A stretch of 64,000 nucleotides of DNA, taken from CAMFLJ01 sp965279255 (lineage in GTDB: Bacteria; Actinomycetota; Acidimicrobiia; Acidimicrobiales; Acidimicrobilacustridaceae). The notes beneath the pieces were generated by a model, which was not told the origin of the DNA, did not search any database, and saw only the letters and a program-made list of their open reading frames with translations. Both the position numbers and the translations under genes were made by a program. Below are positions 24,989 to 35,823 of this stretch, piece after piece (position 1 is the stretch's first letter; each line of letters begins with the position of its first letter). The stretch is taken from NCBI GenBank assembly GCA_965279255.1, contig OZ257146.1, forward strand, positions 930,001-994,000, written 5' to 3'.

Positions 24989-26083
24989 GTGACGACGGTG
25001 GCCTACACAGACGGTGCGTGCAGCGGGAACCCCGGCCCCGGCGGCTGGGCGTGGGCGGTGCCCGGTGGGGCGTTCGCCTCGGGCTTCGAGGGGCACACCA
25101 CCAACCAGCGCATGGAGATCTCGGCCGCCTTCGAGGCGGTGAAGGCCCTCCCGGGCCCGCTCGAGATCGTGAGCGACTCGACCTACGTCGTGAACTGCTT
25201 CCGCGACCGCTGGCACGAGGGCTGGATCAAGCGGGGCTGGCTCAACTCCCAGAAGAAGCCGGTGGCCAACCGCGACCTCTGGGAGCCCTTCGTCGAGCTC
25301 GTGCTGGCGCGCGGCGACGTCACCTTCCGCTGGGTCAAGGGCCACGCCGGCGACCCGATGAACGACACCGTCGACCGCCTCGCGGTCGAGGCAGCCAAGA
25401 CCCAGCGGGGCCGCTCCGGTGACGGGCCGCCCACCGAGCTCGGCCCGGAGGACGACTTCGGCACCGAGGCGGGCACCATCCCGGTCGTTCCCGGCCCCGT
25501 GCTCGGCACCCTCTCGGCCGAGACCCAGGAGGCGTTCCGCACCCAGGTGGTCGAGGTCTCGACCGCGCCGGGCCGCCCGTACGCGGGCCGGGCGCTGCTG
25601 ATCGTCGGCCACCGGCCTCCTGTGGTCGACCCGGAGAACGATCCCGAGGGCACGGGCGAGCTGCTCGACTCCCTCGTCGGCGAGCTGCTGGCCGCCGAGG
25701 CCGAGCACCCCGACCTGGTGGTGGTCACCGGCCTGCGTCAGGGGGCCGAGCAGCTGGCGGCCGAGGCGGCCGTCGGTGCGGGGATGCCGTACGTCGTGGT
25801 GTTGCCGTGGCCCGACCCCGCCTCGGGTTGGCCCGACGAGGCCCGTGAGCGCTTCATGGAGCTGGCCGAGGAGTCCGACCAGATGGTGCTGCTCCAGCCC
25901 GACGTGCCCGACAGCCGCCAGGGCCAGCACGCCGCCATGGCCCGCCGCGACGACTGGCTGGCCCGCAACGTCGACGCCGCCATCGTGGTGTGGGACGGCG
26001 CCGACGAGGCGGTCGGCCGCACCCACCGCACCCTCGTCGACCACCTCGGCCCCGAGGCCGTCCGGGTCGTGAAGCCGGGATGA
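24989..26083 (+). CDS. rnhA: ribonuclease HI fused to a SLOG (YpsA/DUF1273-like) domain
   Basis: 364 residues. Residues 1-137 are RNase HI, which cuts the RNA strand of RNA-DNA hybrids; the acidic site is complete (Asp8 in YTDGACSG, Glu43 in RMEIS, Asp63 in VSDSTYV, Asp129 in DTVDRLA), with His119 in KGHAGD. An acidic linker (138-198) leads to a Rossmann-like SLOG domain (200-355) with ALLIVGHRPP, VVTGLRQGAEQLAAEAA, VLPWP and a closing DDWLARNVDAAIVVWDG. SLOG domains bind nucleotides or NAD-derived ligands. The linker is in frame, so the fusion is real in this sequence. Confidence 0.85.
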   Translation: MTTVAYTDGACSGNPGPGGWAWAVPGGAFASGFEGHTTNQRMEISAAFEAVKALPGPLEIVSDSTYVVNCFRDRWHEGWIKRGWLNSQKKPVANRDLWEPFVELVLARGDVTFRWVKGHAGDPMNDTVDRLAVEAAKTQRGRSGDGPPTELGPEDDFGTEAGTIPVVPGPVLGTLSAETQEAFRTQVVEVSTAPGRPYAGRALLIVGHRPPVVDPENDPEGTGELLDSLVGELLAAEAEHPDLVVVTGLRQGAEQLAAEAAVGAGMPYVVVLPWPDPASGWPDEARERFMELAEESDQMVLLQPDVPDSRQGQHAAMARRDDWLARNVDAAIVVWDGADEAVGRTHRTLVDHLGPEAVRVVKPG

Positions 26084-26096
26084 GCACTCCCACCTC

Positions 26097-26152
26097 CCCG
26101 TTCTTGACGCGCTTTCCCGTCACGGGTGACAGGAAAGCGCGACAAGAACGGG
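26097..26152 (+). terminator. 27-bp near-perfect hairpin
   Basis: Arms 26097-26123 and 26126-26152 pair at 25 of 27 positions around a 2-nt centre and are followed by TTT. It lies 14 nt after the RNase HI stop and ends 14 nt before the hydantoinase A start. An intrinsic terminator is likely; the near-perfect symmetry could also mark a mobile repeat. Confidence 0.75.
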
Positions 26153-26165
26153 TTTGGGAGCAGCG

Positions 26166-28060
<1,895 letters not shown>

Positions 28061-28064
<4 letters not shown>

Positions 28065-29641
28065 GCGGCGAGCCGAGCCTCGACCCGGCGGCGCTGCAGG
28101 TGCTGATCGCCCGGCTCACCGGCATCGCCACCGAGATGGGCGCGGTGCTGGCCCGCAGCGCGTTCAGCCCCAACATCAAGGAGCGCCACGACCACTCGGC
28201 TGCGCTCTTCACCCCCGAGGGCGAGCTGCTGGTGCAGGCGGAGCACATCCCCGTGCACCTCGGCTCGATGCCCGCCTCGGTGGCGGCCGTGCTCGAGCGG
28301 TTCGGGCCCGGCACCGACGGGTGGCCGAGGGTGGCGGCGGGGGAGCAGGTCATCCTCAACGACCCGTTCGCCGGCGGCACCCACCTCAACGACATCACCC
28401 TCGTCGCCGCCTGCGTGGTCGGCGAGCGTCTGGTCGGCTGGGCCGCCAACCGGGCCCACCACGCCGACGTCGGGGGCGCCGCTCCCGGCTCGATGCCCGC
28501 CGATGCGGTCGAGGTGTTCGCCGAGGGCCTCCGCCTGCCGCCCGTCGTGCTCACCGACGAGGTGCGCGAGGTGCTGTGCGCCAACTCCCGAACACCCGAC
28601 GAGCGCCTCGGCGACCTCGACGCCCAGGTCGGCGCCAACCGTCGCGGGGTCGAGCGCCTGGCCGCCCTCGCCAGCGCTCCGCTCGACGAGGTGCTGGCCT
28701 ACGGCGAGCGCCGCATGCGCGCCGCGCTGGCGGCCCTGCCCGACGGCGTGTGGCGCTTCGCCGACGTGGTCGACTCGTTCGGGCCCCGACCCGAGCAGCA
28801 GGTCGAGACCCACGTGCGGGTCGAGCTGCGCATCGAGGGCGACACCCTCACCTTCGACCTCACCGGCTGCGACCTCCAGCGCACCGGCAACGTCAACGCG
28901 GTGCGCGCCGTCACCGTCAGCGCCGCGGTCTACGCGCTGCGCTGCGCGCTCGACCCGGAGCTGCCGGCCAACGGCGGTGCGCTCCGCCCGGTCCAGGTGC
29001 TCACCACCCCGGGCACGATCGTCGACGCGCTGGCACCGGCCGCGGTCGGGGCCGGCAACGTCGAGGTCAGCCAGCGCGTCGCCGACCTCTGCCTCGGAGC
29101 CCTCGGGCTGGCGGTGCCGGGACGGCTCGGCGGTGCCTCGCAGGGCACGATGAACAACCTGTTGATGGGCGGCACCGACGCGGAGGGCCGGGCCTGGGTG
29201 TACTACGAGACCGTCGCCGGAGGGCAGGGCGGACGGGTGCAGGGCCCGGGCATGAGCGGCGTGCACACGGCCATGACCAACACCCGCAACACGCCGGTCG
29301 AGGCCCTCGAGCGGGCGTTCCCGCTGCGGGTGCGGCGCCTGGCGCTGCGTCGGGGGAGCGGTGGCGCTGGCATCCACGCCGGCGGCGAGGGCATCGAGCG
29401 CGAGGTCGAGCTGCTCACCGACGCCACCGTCTCGCTCATCACCGAACGCCGGCGCTCGGCCCCGTGGGGAACCGAGGGCGGGGAACCCGCGGCGCCCGGC
29501 GAGAACTGGCTCCTGCCCGGCGGCCGGGAGGACGAGGCCGTGGCCCTGCCCGACAAGGTCACCGTCGACGCCAAGGCGGGCGACGTGATCCGCCTCCTCA
29601 CCCCCGGCGGCGGCGGCTGGGGCCCACCTGCGCCCACCTGA
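28061..29641 (+). CDS. hyuB: hydantoinase/oxoprolinase family subunit B
   Basis: 526 residues of the HyuB family. Typical stretches are EMGAVLARSAFSPNIKER, HIPVHLGSMP, LNDPFAGGTHLNDITL, HHADVGG and QGTMNNLLMGG. The His and Asp residues in these loops fit metal binding. Start GTG 28061 overlaps the end of subunit A, so the two are coupled and form one complex. Confidence 0.92.
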
Positions 29642-29646
29642 CCACG

Positions 29647-29696
29647 GAAAGGTGGCTCACCTCGTCCAGCCGGCCGAAGCAGGTGAGCCAGCTTTC
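29647..29696. terminator. bidirectional terminator hairpin
   Basis: TGGCTCACCT (29653-29662) pairs with AGGTGAGCCA (29681-29690), extended by GAAAG/CTTTC. It lies between the convergent subunit B and FAD-oxidoreductase genes. Confidence 0.7.
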
Positions 29697-29711
29697 GGGT
29701 CGGTCGGTCGG

Positions 29712-30845
29712 TCAGGCCTTGGAACGCTGGCGGCGGATGCCGCCGTAGATGAAGCCCTTGGTGATGACGTCGATGAGGATCGGCTGGACCGCCCACTTCG
29801 GCACGCGGAACCACTTGCCATTGGGCTGGTAGACGGTCATGCCGTCCTCCTGGGGGCCGATGATCGAGCCCCACCGGTGCTCGGGGGCCACGTACTGCTT
29901 GGCCTTCTCGGGCGTGCCGTCCACGAACGCCTTCACGTTGTGCACCACGAGGCGGTAGGCCCAGTTGCGGGCCGACGAGCGGTGCGGGTCGGTGGCAGCG
30001 ACGTCGCCGATGGCGAAGACCTCGGGCCGGCCGGGCACCTGCAGCTCGGGGTCGACCCGCACGAAGCCCTGCTCGTCGAGCAGCTCGGCCGGAAGGAAGC
30101 CGGTGTTGGGCTGCACCGCGCCGATGGCCCACAGCACGAGGTCGGCCTCGAAGGGCTCCTGGCCCGTGGAGAAGGCGACCGGTCCTGGGGTGAGCTCGTC
30201 GGCGGTGAACCCGTCGGGCAGCTCGGCGCGGTGGCCGGGGTGGAGCTGCACGCCCGCCGCCTCGAGCTCCTTCACCAGGTGGCGCCGCGCCTTGGGGTGG
30301 TACCCGGGCAGCGGCTCGTCCTGGCCGTAGAACAGGTGCACCTGCTTGCCGTCGTGGCGACGGGCGAGGTTGGCCGCCGCGCTCACGCCGGTGGCGCCAC
30401 CACCGACCACCGCGATCGAGCCGGCGGCGTCGATGCGGGCACCGATGGCGTCCATCTCCTCGGTGACCTCGGCGAGGGTCTCGACGCGGTCCTTGCGCCA
30501 GAAGCCGTTGGTGACGCCGGTGGCGATCACGAGCACGTCGTAGCCGAGCTTCAGCGGCGCCCCGCCGGGTACGTCGACGGTGACCCGGCGCTCGTCGAGG
30601 TCGACGCCCGAGATGGCGCCGTGCACGACGTGCACGCGGTCGAGCTTTCGGAAGCGGTCGAAGGTGGTGAGGTTGTTCCGGCGCCAGAACTCGGGCCGGG
30701 CCAGGCGGTTGCCCAGCTCCTGGCCGCTCACCAGCGCCGGGCGCGTGGCGATGCCCACCACGTCGAACCCCTTGCCGAGGTTCGAGGCCACGAGCACGCC
30801 CGTGTCGCCCATCCCCGCGACCACCACGGTCGGTCGTGTCCCCAT
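29712..30845 (-). CDS. FAD-dependent NAD(P) oxidoreductase
   Basis: 377 residues of the two-dinucleotide-binding flavoprotein family (NDH-2/ferredoxin-reductase-like). The FAD Rossmann motif is VVAGMGDTG near the start, with Asp in place of the usual second variable residue. The NAD motif is VVGGGATGVSAAANL and the C-terminal FAD motif is EVFAIGDVAAT. A hydrophobic/basic C-terminus suggests peripheral membrane contact, as in NDH-2. Electron acceptor unknown. GGGGGAG precedes the ATG. Confidence 0.85.
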   Translation of the reverse strand: MGTRPTVVVAGMGDTGVLVASNLGKGFDVVGIATRPALVSGQELGNRLARPEFWRRNNLTTFDRFRKLDRVHVVHGAISGVDLDERRVTVDVPGGAPLKLGYDVLVIATGVTNGFWRKDRVETLAEVTEEMDAIGARIDAAGSIAVVGGGATGVSAAANLARRHDGKQVHLFYGQDEPLPGYHPKARRHLVKELEAAGVQLHPGHRAELPDGFTADELTPGPVAFSTGQEPFEADLVLWAIGAVQPNTGFLPAELLDEQGFVRVDPELQVPGRPEVFAIGDVAATDPHRSSARNWAYRLVVHNVKAFVDGTPEKAKQYVAPEHRWGSIIGPQEDGMTVYQPNGKWFRVPKWAVQPILIDVITKGFIYGGIRRQRSKA

Positions 30846-30919
30846 GTCTCCCCCTCGGTCGGGCCGCACGCTAGCGGGCGGCCCGACCGTGTCATCTCGA
30901 TCCGGTCAGCGGGTGGTGC

Positions 30920-31429
30920 TCACCCGTTGCGGCGGGGGAGCGTCCAGTTGGGCCGCACGAAGTGGCACGTGTAGCCGTTGGGGATGCGCTCCAGGTAGTC
31001 CTGGTGCTCGGGCTCGGCCTCCCAGAACGGGCCCACGGCCTCGACCTCGGTGACGACCGGCCCGGGCCACAGGCCCGAGGCGTCGACGTCGGCGATGGTG
31101 TCGAGAGCGACGGCCTTCTGCTCGTCGTCGACGTAGTAGATCGCCGACCGGTAGCTGAGCCCGATGTCGTTGCCCTGACGGTTCTTCGTCGTGGGGTCGT
31201 GGATCTGGAAGAAGAACTCGAGCAGGTCGCGGTACGAGATCTTCTCGGGATCGAACACGATCTCGATGCCCTCGGCGTGGGTGCCGTGGTTGCGGTACGT
31301 GGCGTTCGGGACGTCGCCGCCCGTGTAGCCGACCCGCGTGGTGACCACGCCGTCCATCTTCCGGATGAGGTCCTGCATGCCCCAGAAGCACCCTCCGGCG
31401 AGGACGGCGCGCTCGGTGGTCTCGCTCAT
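30920..31429 (-). CDS. msrA: peptide methionine sulfoxide reductase A
   Basis: 169 residues. It reduces methionine-S-sulfoxide in oxidised proteins. The catalytic motif GCFWG has Cys14, and TGGDVPNATYRN and EGIEIVFDP follow. No second Cys lies in a typical C-terminal resolving position; a Cys in YTCHF is the only candidate. GGGAGG lies 9 nt before the ATG, so the upstream in-frame extension is not needed. Confidence 0.93.
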   Translation of the reverse strand: MSETTERAVLAGGCFWGMQDLIRKMDGVVTTRVGYTGGDVPNATYRNHGTHAEGIEIVFDPEKISYRDLLEFFFQIHDPTTKNRQGNDIGLSYRSAIYYVDDEQKAVALDTIADVDASGLWPGPVVTEVEAVGPFWEAEPEHQDYLERIPNGYTCHFVRPNWTLPRRNG

Positions 31430-31523
31430 CTGCACTACCTCCCTTGGTTCGGCCCTGTGAACGCCAACGGCGCCAGGGTTGTTCCGACGGTGATGTCCGA
31501 TCCCGGCACCCGCGGCGGACGTC

Positions 31524-32510
31524 TCAGCTCGGGGCGATCGGTTCGTCGGCGTAGCTCTCGGCGGTGCCGGCCACCTCACCGTTCCGGAACACGGTGACCG
31601 GGCCGTCCTCGCTCACCACGATGACCGTGGCGCTCGGGTCGTCGTAGCTGTAGCGGCGGGCGGCGGTGTGGCGCATGCCCTTGAACCCGTCGACTCCGAC
31701 CTCGGCCTCGATGGTGGGCACGAGGCGCACGCCGATCTGCAGCAGCACGCCCTCCTCGTCGAACAGGGCGGCGCCGTCGGTCTGGGCGAGGGCGTGGCGC
31801 AGGGGGGCGAGGGCCATGGGCCAGGTGATGCGCAGCTTTGGCGGTGTGGTGAGGCGCAGCTCGTGGCTGAGGGTGAGCGACTCGTCGGCCCGGTAGACGA
31901 GGATCGCCCCGATGCCCCTGGCTCCGAGGTCGTGCACCGCGAACTCGAGCAGGCGGTGCAGGACGTGGCGTTCCTCGGGGTCGGCGCCGGCGAGACCGTC
32001 GATCCAGTGGGAGACGAGCGGCTCGTGGCGCCAGCCGAGGCCGGCCCAGCGGAACACGCCGTAGGCGCCCACGACCCGCACGATGCCGGTGGGGTGGCGC
32101 TGCACGATGGTGGCGCCGAGGGCGCCGGCGAGCACCACGACGTCGCGCTCGGAGCCGGCGGGCCGGTCGAGGGTGACCCATTCGTTGGCGCCGTCGGTGT
32201 GGCGCATCAGCCAGCTGGCGATGCCGTCGGCGTAGCGGCGGGTCGTGGAGTCGGGGTGCATGGTGAGCGGGCCCCGCTCGATGACCAGCCCGGTGACCGA
32301 GCGCCACTCGGCCGGGTCGGTGGTCGGATCGATCATCGCCCCGTAGCTGGGGACGTAGCGCTCGTGCACCTTGGGGCGGATGGCGTAGGCGATCTCCTCG
32401 ATCGCCAGGCCGTGCCAGGAGGCGGACCCGTCGAGATCGAGCCCCGCCTCGGCGAGCTCTTCGACCAGCCGTCGGAGCTGGGAGGGGCTGGGGGGTCGCC
32501 ACGCGTCCAT
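31524..32510 (-). CDS. DAC-domain protein, putative c-di-AMP synthase
   Basis: 328 residues. The C-terminal ~120 residues resemble the diadenylate cyclase domain of DisA/CdaA: GAILVYRADE, then DGA (245-247, metal and catalytic), GVRL, GMRHTAARRYS (second motif, RHT at 280-282 instead of the usual RHR) and TVIVVSEDGPV. The N-terminal ~190 residues are a separate unnamed domain. No membrane helix, so cytosolic. A TACCCT hexamer 6 nt before the ATG supports this start. The changed third residue leaves cyclase activity open. Confidence 0.65.
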   Translation of the reverse strand: MDAWRPPSPSQLRRLVEELAEAGLDLDGSASWHGLAIEEIAYAIRPKVHERYVPSYGAMIDPTTDPAEWRSVTGLVIERGPLTMHPDSTTRRYADGIASWLMRHTDGANEWVTLDRPAGSERDVVVLAGALGATIVQRHPTGIVRVVGAYGVFRWAGLGWRHEPLVSHWIDGLAGADPEERHVLHRLLEFAVHDLGARGIGAILVYRADESLTLSHELRLTTPPKLRITWPMALAPLRHALAQTDGAALFDEEGVLLQIGVRLVPTIEAEVGVDGFKGMRHTAARRYSYDDPSATVIVVSEDGPVTVFRNGEVAGTAESYADEPIAPS

Positions 32511-32566
32511 CGGGAAAGGGTACGGAACGTCGGCGGGTTCCCGTGCCGCGGTCGCCGGACTCGGGC

Positions 32567-34297
32567 TCAGCGGGTCTCGATCGGCATCGGTTGGAGGGTC
32601 TCCGCCTCGGCCTCGAGGTCGGCGTCGTGGCGGGCCTCGGCGGCGCGGGCCGCTTCGGCCTTGGCCTCGTCGCCCACCAGGATCCGCCCGCCGACGGGCC
32701 GCACCTGAGGGATCAGCAGGCTGACGAGCGCACCGGCGAAGACCAGCAGGGCGGCCCACGCCAGCGCCCAGCGGACGCCGCTGGTGAGGGCCTGGTCGAA
32801 CACCTGCTTCAGGGTCGAGGCCTGCTCGGGGGTCGCGTCGGCGGGCATCTGCCAGTTGGCACCCATGGCCTCGATGCCCTTGACCGCCGTCTCGGTGAGC
32901 CCGGCGGGGAGGCCCGCCGCTTTCACCGCGTCGACGGCGTGGCTCGTGGTCTGCACGGTGACGAGCGAGCCCATCATGGCGGCGCCGAGGGCGGCGCCGA
33001 GCTGGCGGGCGGTGCTGTTGGCGCCGCTCGCCACGCCCGACTTCTCCATGGAGATCTCGGACAGCACCAGGTTGGTGAGCTGGCCCGACGCGGCGCCGAC
33101 GCCGAGGCCGAACAGGGCGACCGAGGGGAACAGCTGCCAGAAGGTCAGGCCGGGGTGCACCGTCACGATGAGCAGGACGAGGGCGATGGCTTCGAGGAAG
33201 AACCCGCCGCGGACCACGTTGGTGGTGCCGTAGCGGTCGTTCATCTTCCCGCCGACCTGGGCGCCGACGATCATCATCAGGCCGAGGGGGAGCATCCACA
33301 GGCCGTTCTGCTCGGCGCTGAGGCCGTTGGCGCCCTGGAGGAAGAGCGGGAGGGCGAACAGCAGGCCGAGCTGGCCGAGGGCGACGATGACCGCGGTGAC
33401 GAGGCCGTAGCGGAAGGTCTTGAAGCGGAGCTGGCTGATCTCGAAGAGGGGCGATTCGTCGCGGGCCTCCTTCCGGCGCTCGACGAGCACGAAGGCCACG
33501 AGCAGCCCGACACCGAGGACGAACGCGAACGCGGTGACCGAGACCGGCATCGAGGCCGGCCACACGTCGACCGAACCGATGGTGAGGGCCTCCTTCGGCG
33601 TCAGCCAGCCGTAGGTGGGGCTCTGGCTGAGGGCGAAGACGATGCCGAACATGCCGGTGGCGATCAGGGTGGCGCCGGGCAGGTCGATCGGGATGCGGGC
33701 GTGGCGCTCGCTGCGGCTCATGAGCACCATGGCGCCGAGCACGGCGAGGGGGGCGATGATCACGTTGATGCCGAAGGCCCAGCGCCACGAGTAGTTGGTG
33801 GTGAGCCAGCCGCCGAGCACGGGGCCGAAGGCCACGGCGGCACCGGCGGCGGCACCCCAGGCGGCGAAGGCGGTGGCCCGCTCGCGCCCGTGGAAGATGC
33901 TCGAGAGCAGGGCCAGGGTGGACGGCACCATGAGAGCGGCGCCGATGCCCTCGATCACGGCCTCGCCCAGGATCAGCCAGCCGACGGTGGGGGAGAGGGC
34001 GGCGATCAGGGAGCCGACGCCGAACAGCGACACACCGATCACGAACAGGCGGCGGTGGCCGAAGATGTCGCCGAGGCGGCCGCCGATGATCAGGAGGCTG
34101 GCGAAGGTGAGCGAGTAGCCGGCGATGACCCACTCGAGGCTCGGCACGGTGGTGTCGAGGTCGCGCAGCATCGTCGGGATCGACACGTTGAGCACCGACG
34201 TGTCCATGGCGACGAGCACGACGGTGATGACGAGCACGCAGAGGGTGATCCACCGGCGTGGATCCAGTTCCCTCTCGATGTCGTCCTGGGGGGTCAT
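32567..34297 (-). CDS. MFS drug efflux transporter, DHA2 family
   Basis: 576 residues with 14 predicted membrane helices. MFS motif A is GGRLGDIFGHRRLFVIG, and motif C lies in AWGAAAGAAVAFGPVLGGW. MDTSVLNVSIPTM in TM1 is typical of DHA2 proteins. The charged Ala/Glu tail is cytosolic. It is divergent from a TetR gene across a 121-nt region with an operator, so repression by that TetR is likely. GAAGGAA precedes the ATG. Confidence 0.92.
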   Translation of the reverse strand: MTPQDDIERELDPRRWITLCVLVITVVLVAMDTSVLNVSIPTMLRDLDTTVPSLEWVIAGYSLTFASLLIIGGRLGDIFGHRRLFVIGVSLFGVGSLIAALSPTVGWLILGEAVIEGIGAALMVPSTLALLSSIFHGRERATAFAAWGAAAGAAVAFGPVLGGWLTTNYSWRWAFGINVIIAPLAVLGAMVLMSRSERHARIPIDLPGATLIATGMFGIVFALSQSPTYGWLTPKEALTIGSVDVWPASMPVSVTAFAFVLGVGLLVAFVLVERRKEARDESPLFEISQLRFKTFRYGLVTAVIVALGQLGLLFALPLFLQGANGLSAEQNGLWMLPLGLMMIVGAQVGGKMNDRYGTTNVVRGGFFLEAIALVLLIVTVHPGLTFWQLFPSVALFGLGVGAASGQLTNLVLSEISMEKSGVASGANSTARQLGAALGAAMMGSLVTVQTTSHAVDAVKAAGLPAGLTETAVKGIEAMGANWQMPADATPEQASTLKQVFDQALTSGVRWALAWAALLVFAGALVSLLIPQVRPVGGRILVGDEAKAEAARAAEARHDADLEAEAETLQPMPIETR

Positions 34298-34379
34298 GTC
34301 GTTCCTTCGTGCTTCGTACTTCGTGCTGTCGGGCCAGGGTCGCGCTGCCGTGGGGTGCCCACGGATAAAGTGGAAGGGC

Positions 34380-34408
34380 CGTTCCGCTTCCGGTTACTAT
34401 ACGGAACG
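34380..34408. promoter_or_regulatory. operator and promoter between the divergent MFS and TetR genes
   Basis: CGTTCCG (34380-34386) and CGGAACG (34402-34408) form a 7-bp inverted repeat with a 15-nt spacer. TACTAT (34395-34400) inside it is a good -10 for the TetR gene. Three heptads of the form TTCGTNC lie nearer the MFS gene at about 34306-34327. Confidence 0.55.
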
Positions 34409-34418
34409 AGGATTCCGG

Positions 34419-35078
34419 ATGCCAACACCTGTGACGAAGAAACCCGAACGCCCCCAGAGGGCCGACGCCCAGCGCAACCGAGCGCTGGTGCTCGGCGCGG
34501 CCGAGGACCTGTTCGCCGAGGCCGGCAACGGGGCCACCATCGAGGACATCGCCAAGCGGGCCGGTGTGGGCGTGGGCACGGTGTGCCGACACTTCCCGAC
34601 CAAGCAAGCCCTGCTCGACGAGGTCCTCACCGAGAGCTTCCGGGAGCTGGTCGCCGACGCCGACGAGGCGCTGGCCTCCGACGAGCCGGCCGTGGCCTTC
34701 GAGCGGTTCGTCCACCGCCTCGCCGCCCAGCAGGCCCGGCGCCGCATGCTCGCCGAGTCGATGGCCACCGAGCTCGAGCTCCCGCCCGCCGCGGTCGAGC
34801 TCAAGAGCGCGATGCGCGGCGCCATCACCGAGCTGCTCGGCCGGGCCCAGGCCGCCGGCGCCGTGCGCGACGACATCAGCCCGGCCGACACCGCCCTCCT
34901 CTTCGCCGGCATCGCCCAGGTCACCGCGGTCACCGGCGCCGATGCCGCCCTGCGCGACCGCTACGTGGCCGTGATGCTCGACGGGCTGCGTCCGTCGGCC
35001 GCCACCCCGCTGCCGGGCAAGCCGCTGCAGTACCGCGACCTCGACAAGCTGCTCCGCAGCAAGTCCACCCGGCGCTGA
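34419..35078 (+). CDS. TetR-family transcriptional regulator
   Basis: 219 residues. Helix-turn-helix at about 20-65 (NGATIEDIAKRAGVGVGTVCRHFPTKQALLDEV). A helical C-terminal ligand domain follows, then a basic tail. Probably represses the divergent MFS pump and itself through the repeat at 34380-34408. The ATG is 18 nt after the -10 TACTAT. Confidence 0.88.
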   Translation: MPTPVTKKPERPQRADAQRNRALVLGAAEDLFAEAGNGATIEDIAKRAGVGVGTVCRHFPTKQALLDEVLTESFRELVADADEALASDEPAVAFERFVHRLAAQQARRRMLAESMATELELPPAAVELKSAMRGAITELLGRAQAAGAVRDDISPADTALLFAGIAQVTAVTGADAALRDRYVAVMLDGLRPSAATPLPGKPLQYRDLDKLLRSKSTRR

Positions 35079-35108
35079 GCGCCCTCCCGTCCCACGGCAG
35101 GCCGGGGG

Positions 35109-35114
35109 TACCTT
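35109..35114 (+). promoter_or_regulatory. -10 element of the 35121 TetR gene
   Basis: TACCTT with a 6-nt spacer to GTG 35121. Confidence 0.4.
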
Positions 35115-35120
35115 GGCCCA

Positions 35121-35789
35121 GTGTCCGACCCGGTGAAGACGCAGTACCCCCTGCGTGAGGAGAAGGCCCGCCAGACCCGCCGGGCTGTGAGGGCTGCGGC
35201 CCGGCGCCTCTTCGTGGCCGACGGGTACGGCGCCACCTCGATCAAGGCCATCGCCGCCGCGGCCGGCGTGTCGGTGCAGACCGTGTACGTCCAGTTCGGC
35301 ACCAAGCCGGCGATCCTCGCCGAGGTCCTCGACGTGGCCATCGCCGGCGACGACAGCGACGTCGCGGTCAACGCCCGCGACTGGATGGCCCCGGTCTTCA
35401 ACCTGCCCACCGCCGAGGCCCGGCTGCGGGCCTACGCCTCGGCGGTGCGGCGCATCCACGACGGCGCCGGCGAGGTGTTCGTGGTGGTCGCCGAGGCGGC
35501 CGGCAGCGACCCGGAGATCGAGCAGCTCCACGAGACGGCCGAGGCCCGGCGCCGGATCGGTGCGACCTCGGTCGTCGCCGCGGTCGAGGAGGTCGGTTCG
35601 CTACGCGACGGCCTGGTCACCGACGAGGCGATCGACCTCCTCTGGCTGTGGAACGGGCCCCTGGTCCACCGCCACCTCACCGTCGCCGCCGGGTGGTCCG
35701 GCGACGCCTACGAGGTGTGGCTCGCCGACGGCCTGGTGAGGGAGTTGCTGCCCCCGGTCCGTCGCTCCCGGGCGCGCCGGACGGATTGA
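35121..35789 (+). CDS. TetR-family transcriptional regulator
   Basis: 222 residues. Helix-turn-helix at about 25-70 (YGATSIKAIAAAAGVSVQTVYVQFGTKPAIL), with a helical effector domain rich in Trp/Leu near the C-terminus. It has its own leaderless promoter and is followed by a dehydrogenase gene. Target unknown. Confidence 0.85.
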   Translation: MSDPVKTQYPLREEKARQTRRAVRAAARRLFVADGYGATSIKAIAAAAGVSVQTVYVQFGTKPAILAEVLDVAIAGDDSDVAVNARDWMAPVFNLPTAEARLRAYASAVRRIHDGAGEVFVVVAEAAGSDPEIEQLHETAEARRRIGATSVVAAVEEVGSLRDGLVTDEAIDLLWLWNGPLVHRHLTVAAGWSGDAYEVWLADGLVRELLPPVRRSRARRTD

Positions 35790-35810
35790 ACTGCGTCCCG
35801 CCCCGCCCCA

Positions 35811-35816
35811 TAGGCT
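35811..35816 (+). promoter_or_regulatory. -10 element of the SDR gene
   Basis: TAGGCT with a 7-nt spacer to ATG 35824. Confidence 0.45.
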
Positions 35817-35823
35817 CGCGTGA

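Noticed and set aside
29712..30845. Sulfide:quinone reductase or thioredoxin reductase
   Set aside because: No CxxC redox pair or conserved SQR cysteines; left as a general FAD oxidoreductase.
31524..35531. A single 1335-codon frame on the minus strand
   Set aside because: Only 31524-32510 has protein-like content. The rest is an out-of-frame Arg/Pro/Ala-rich reading through the MFS and TetR genes.
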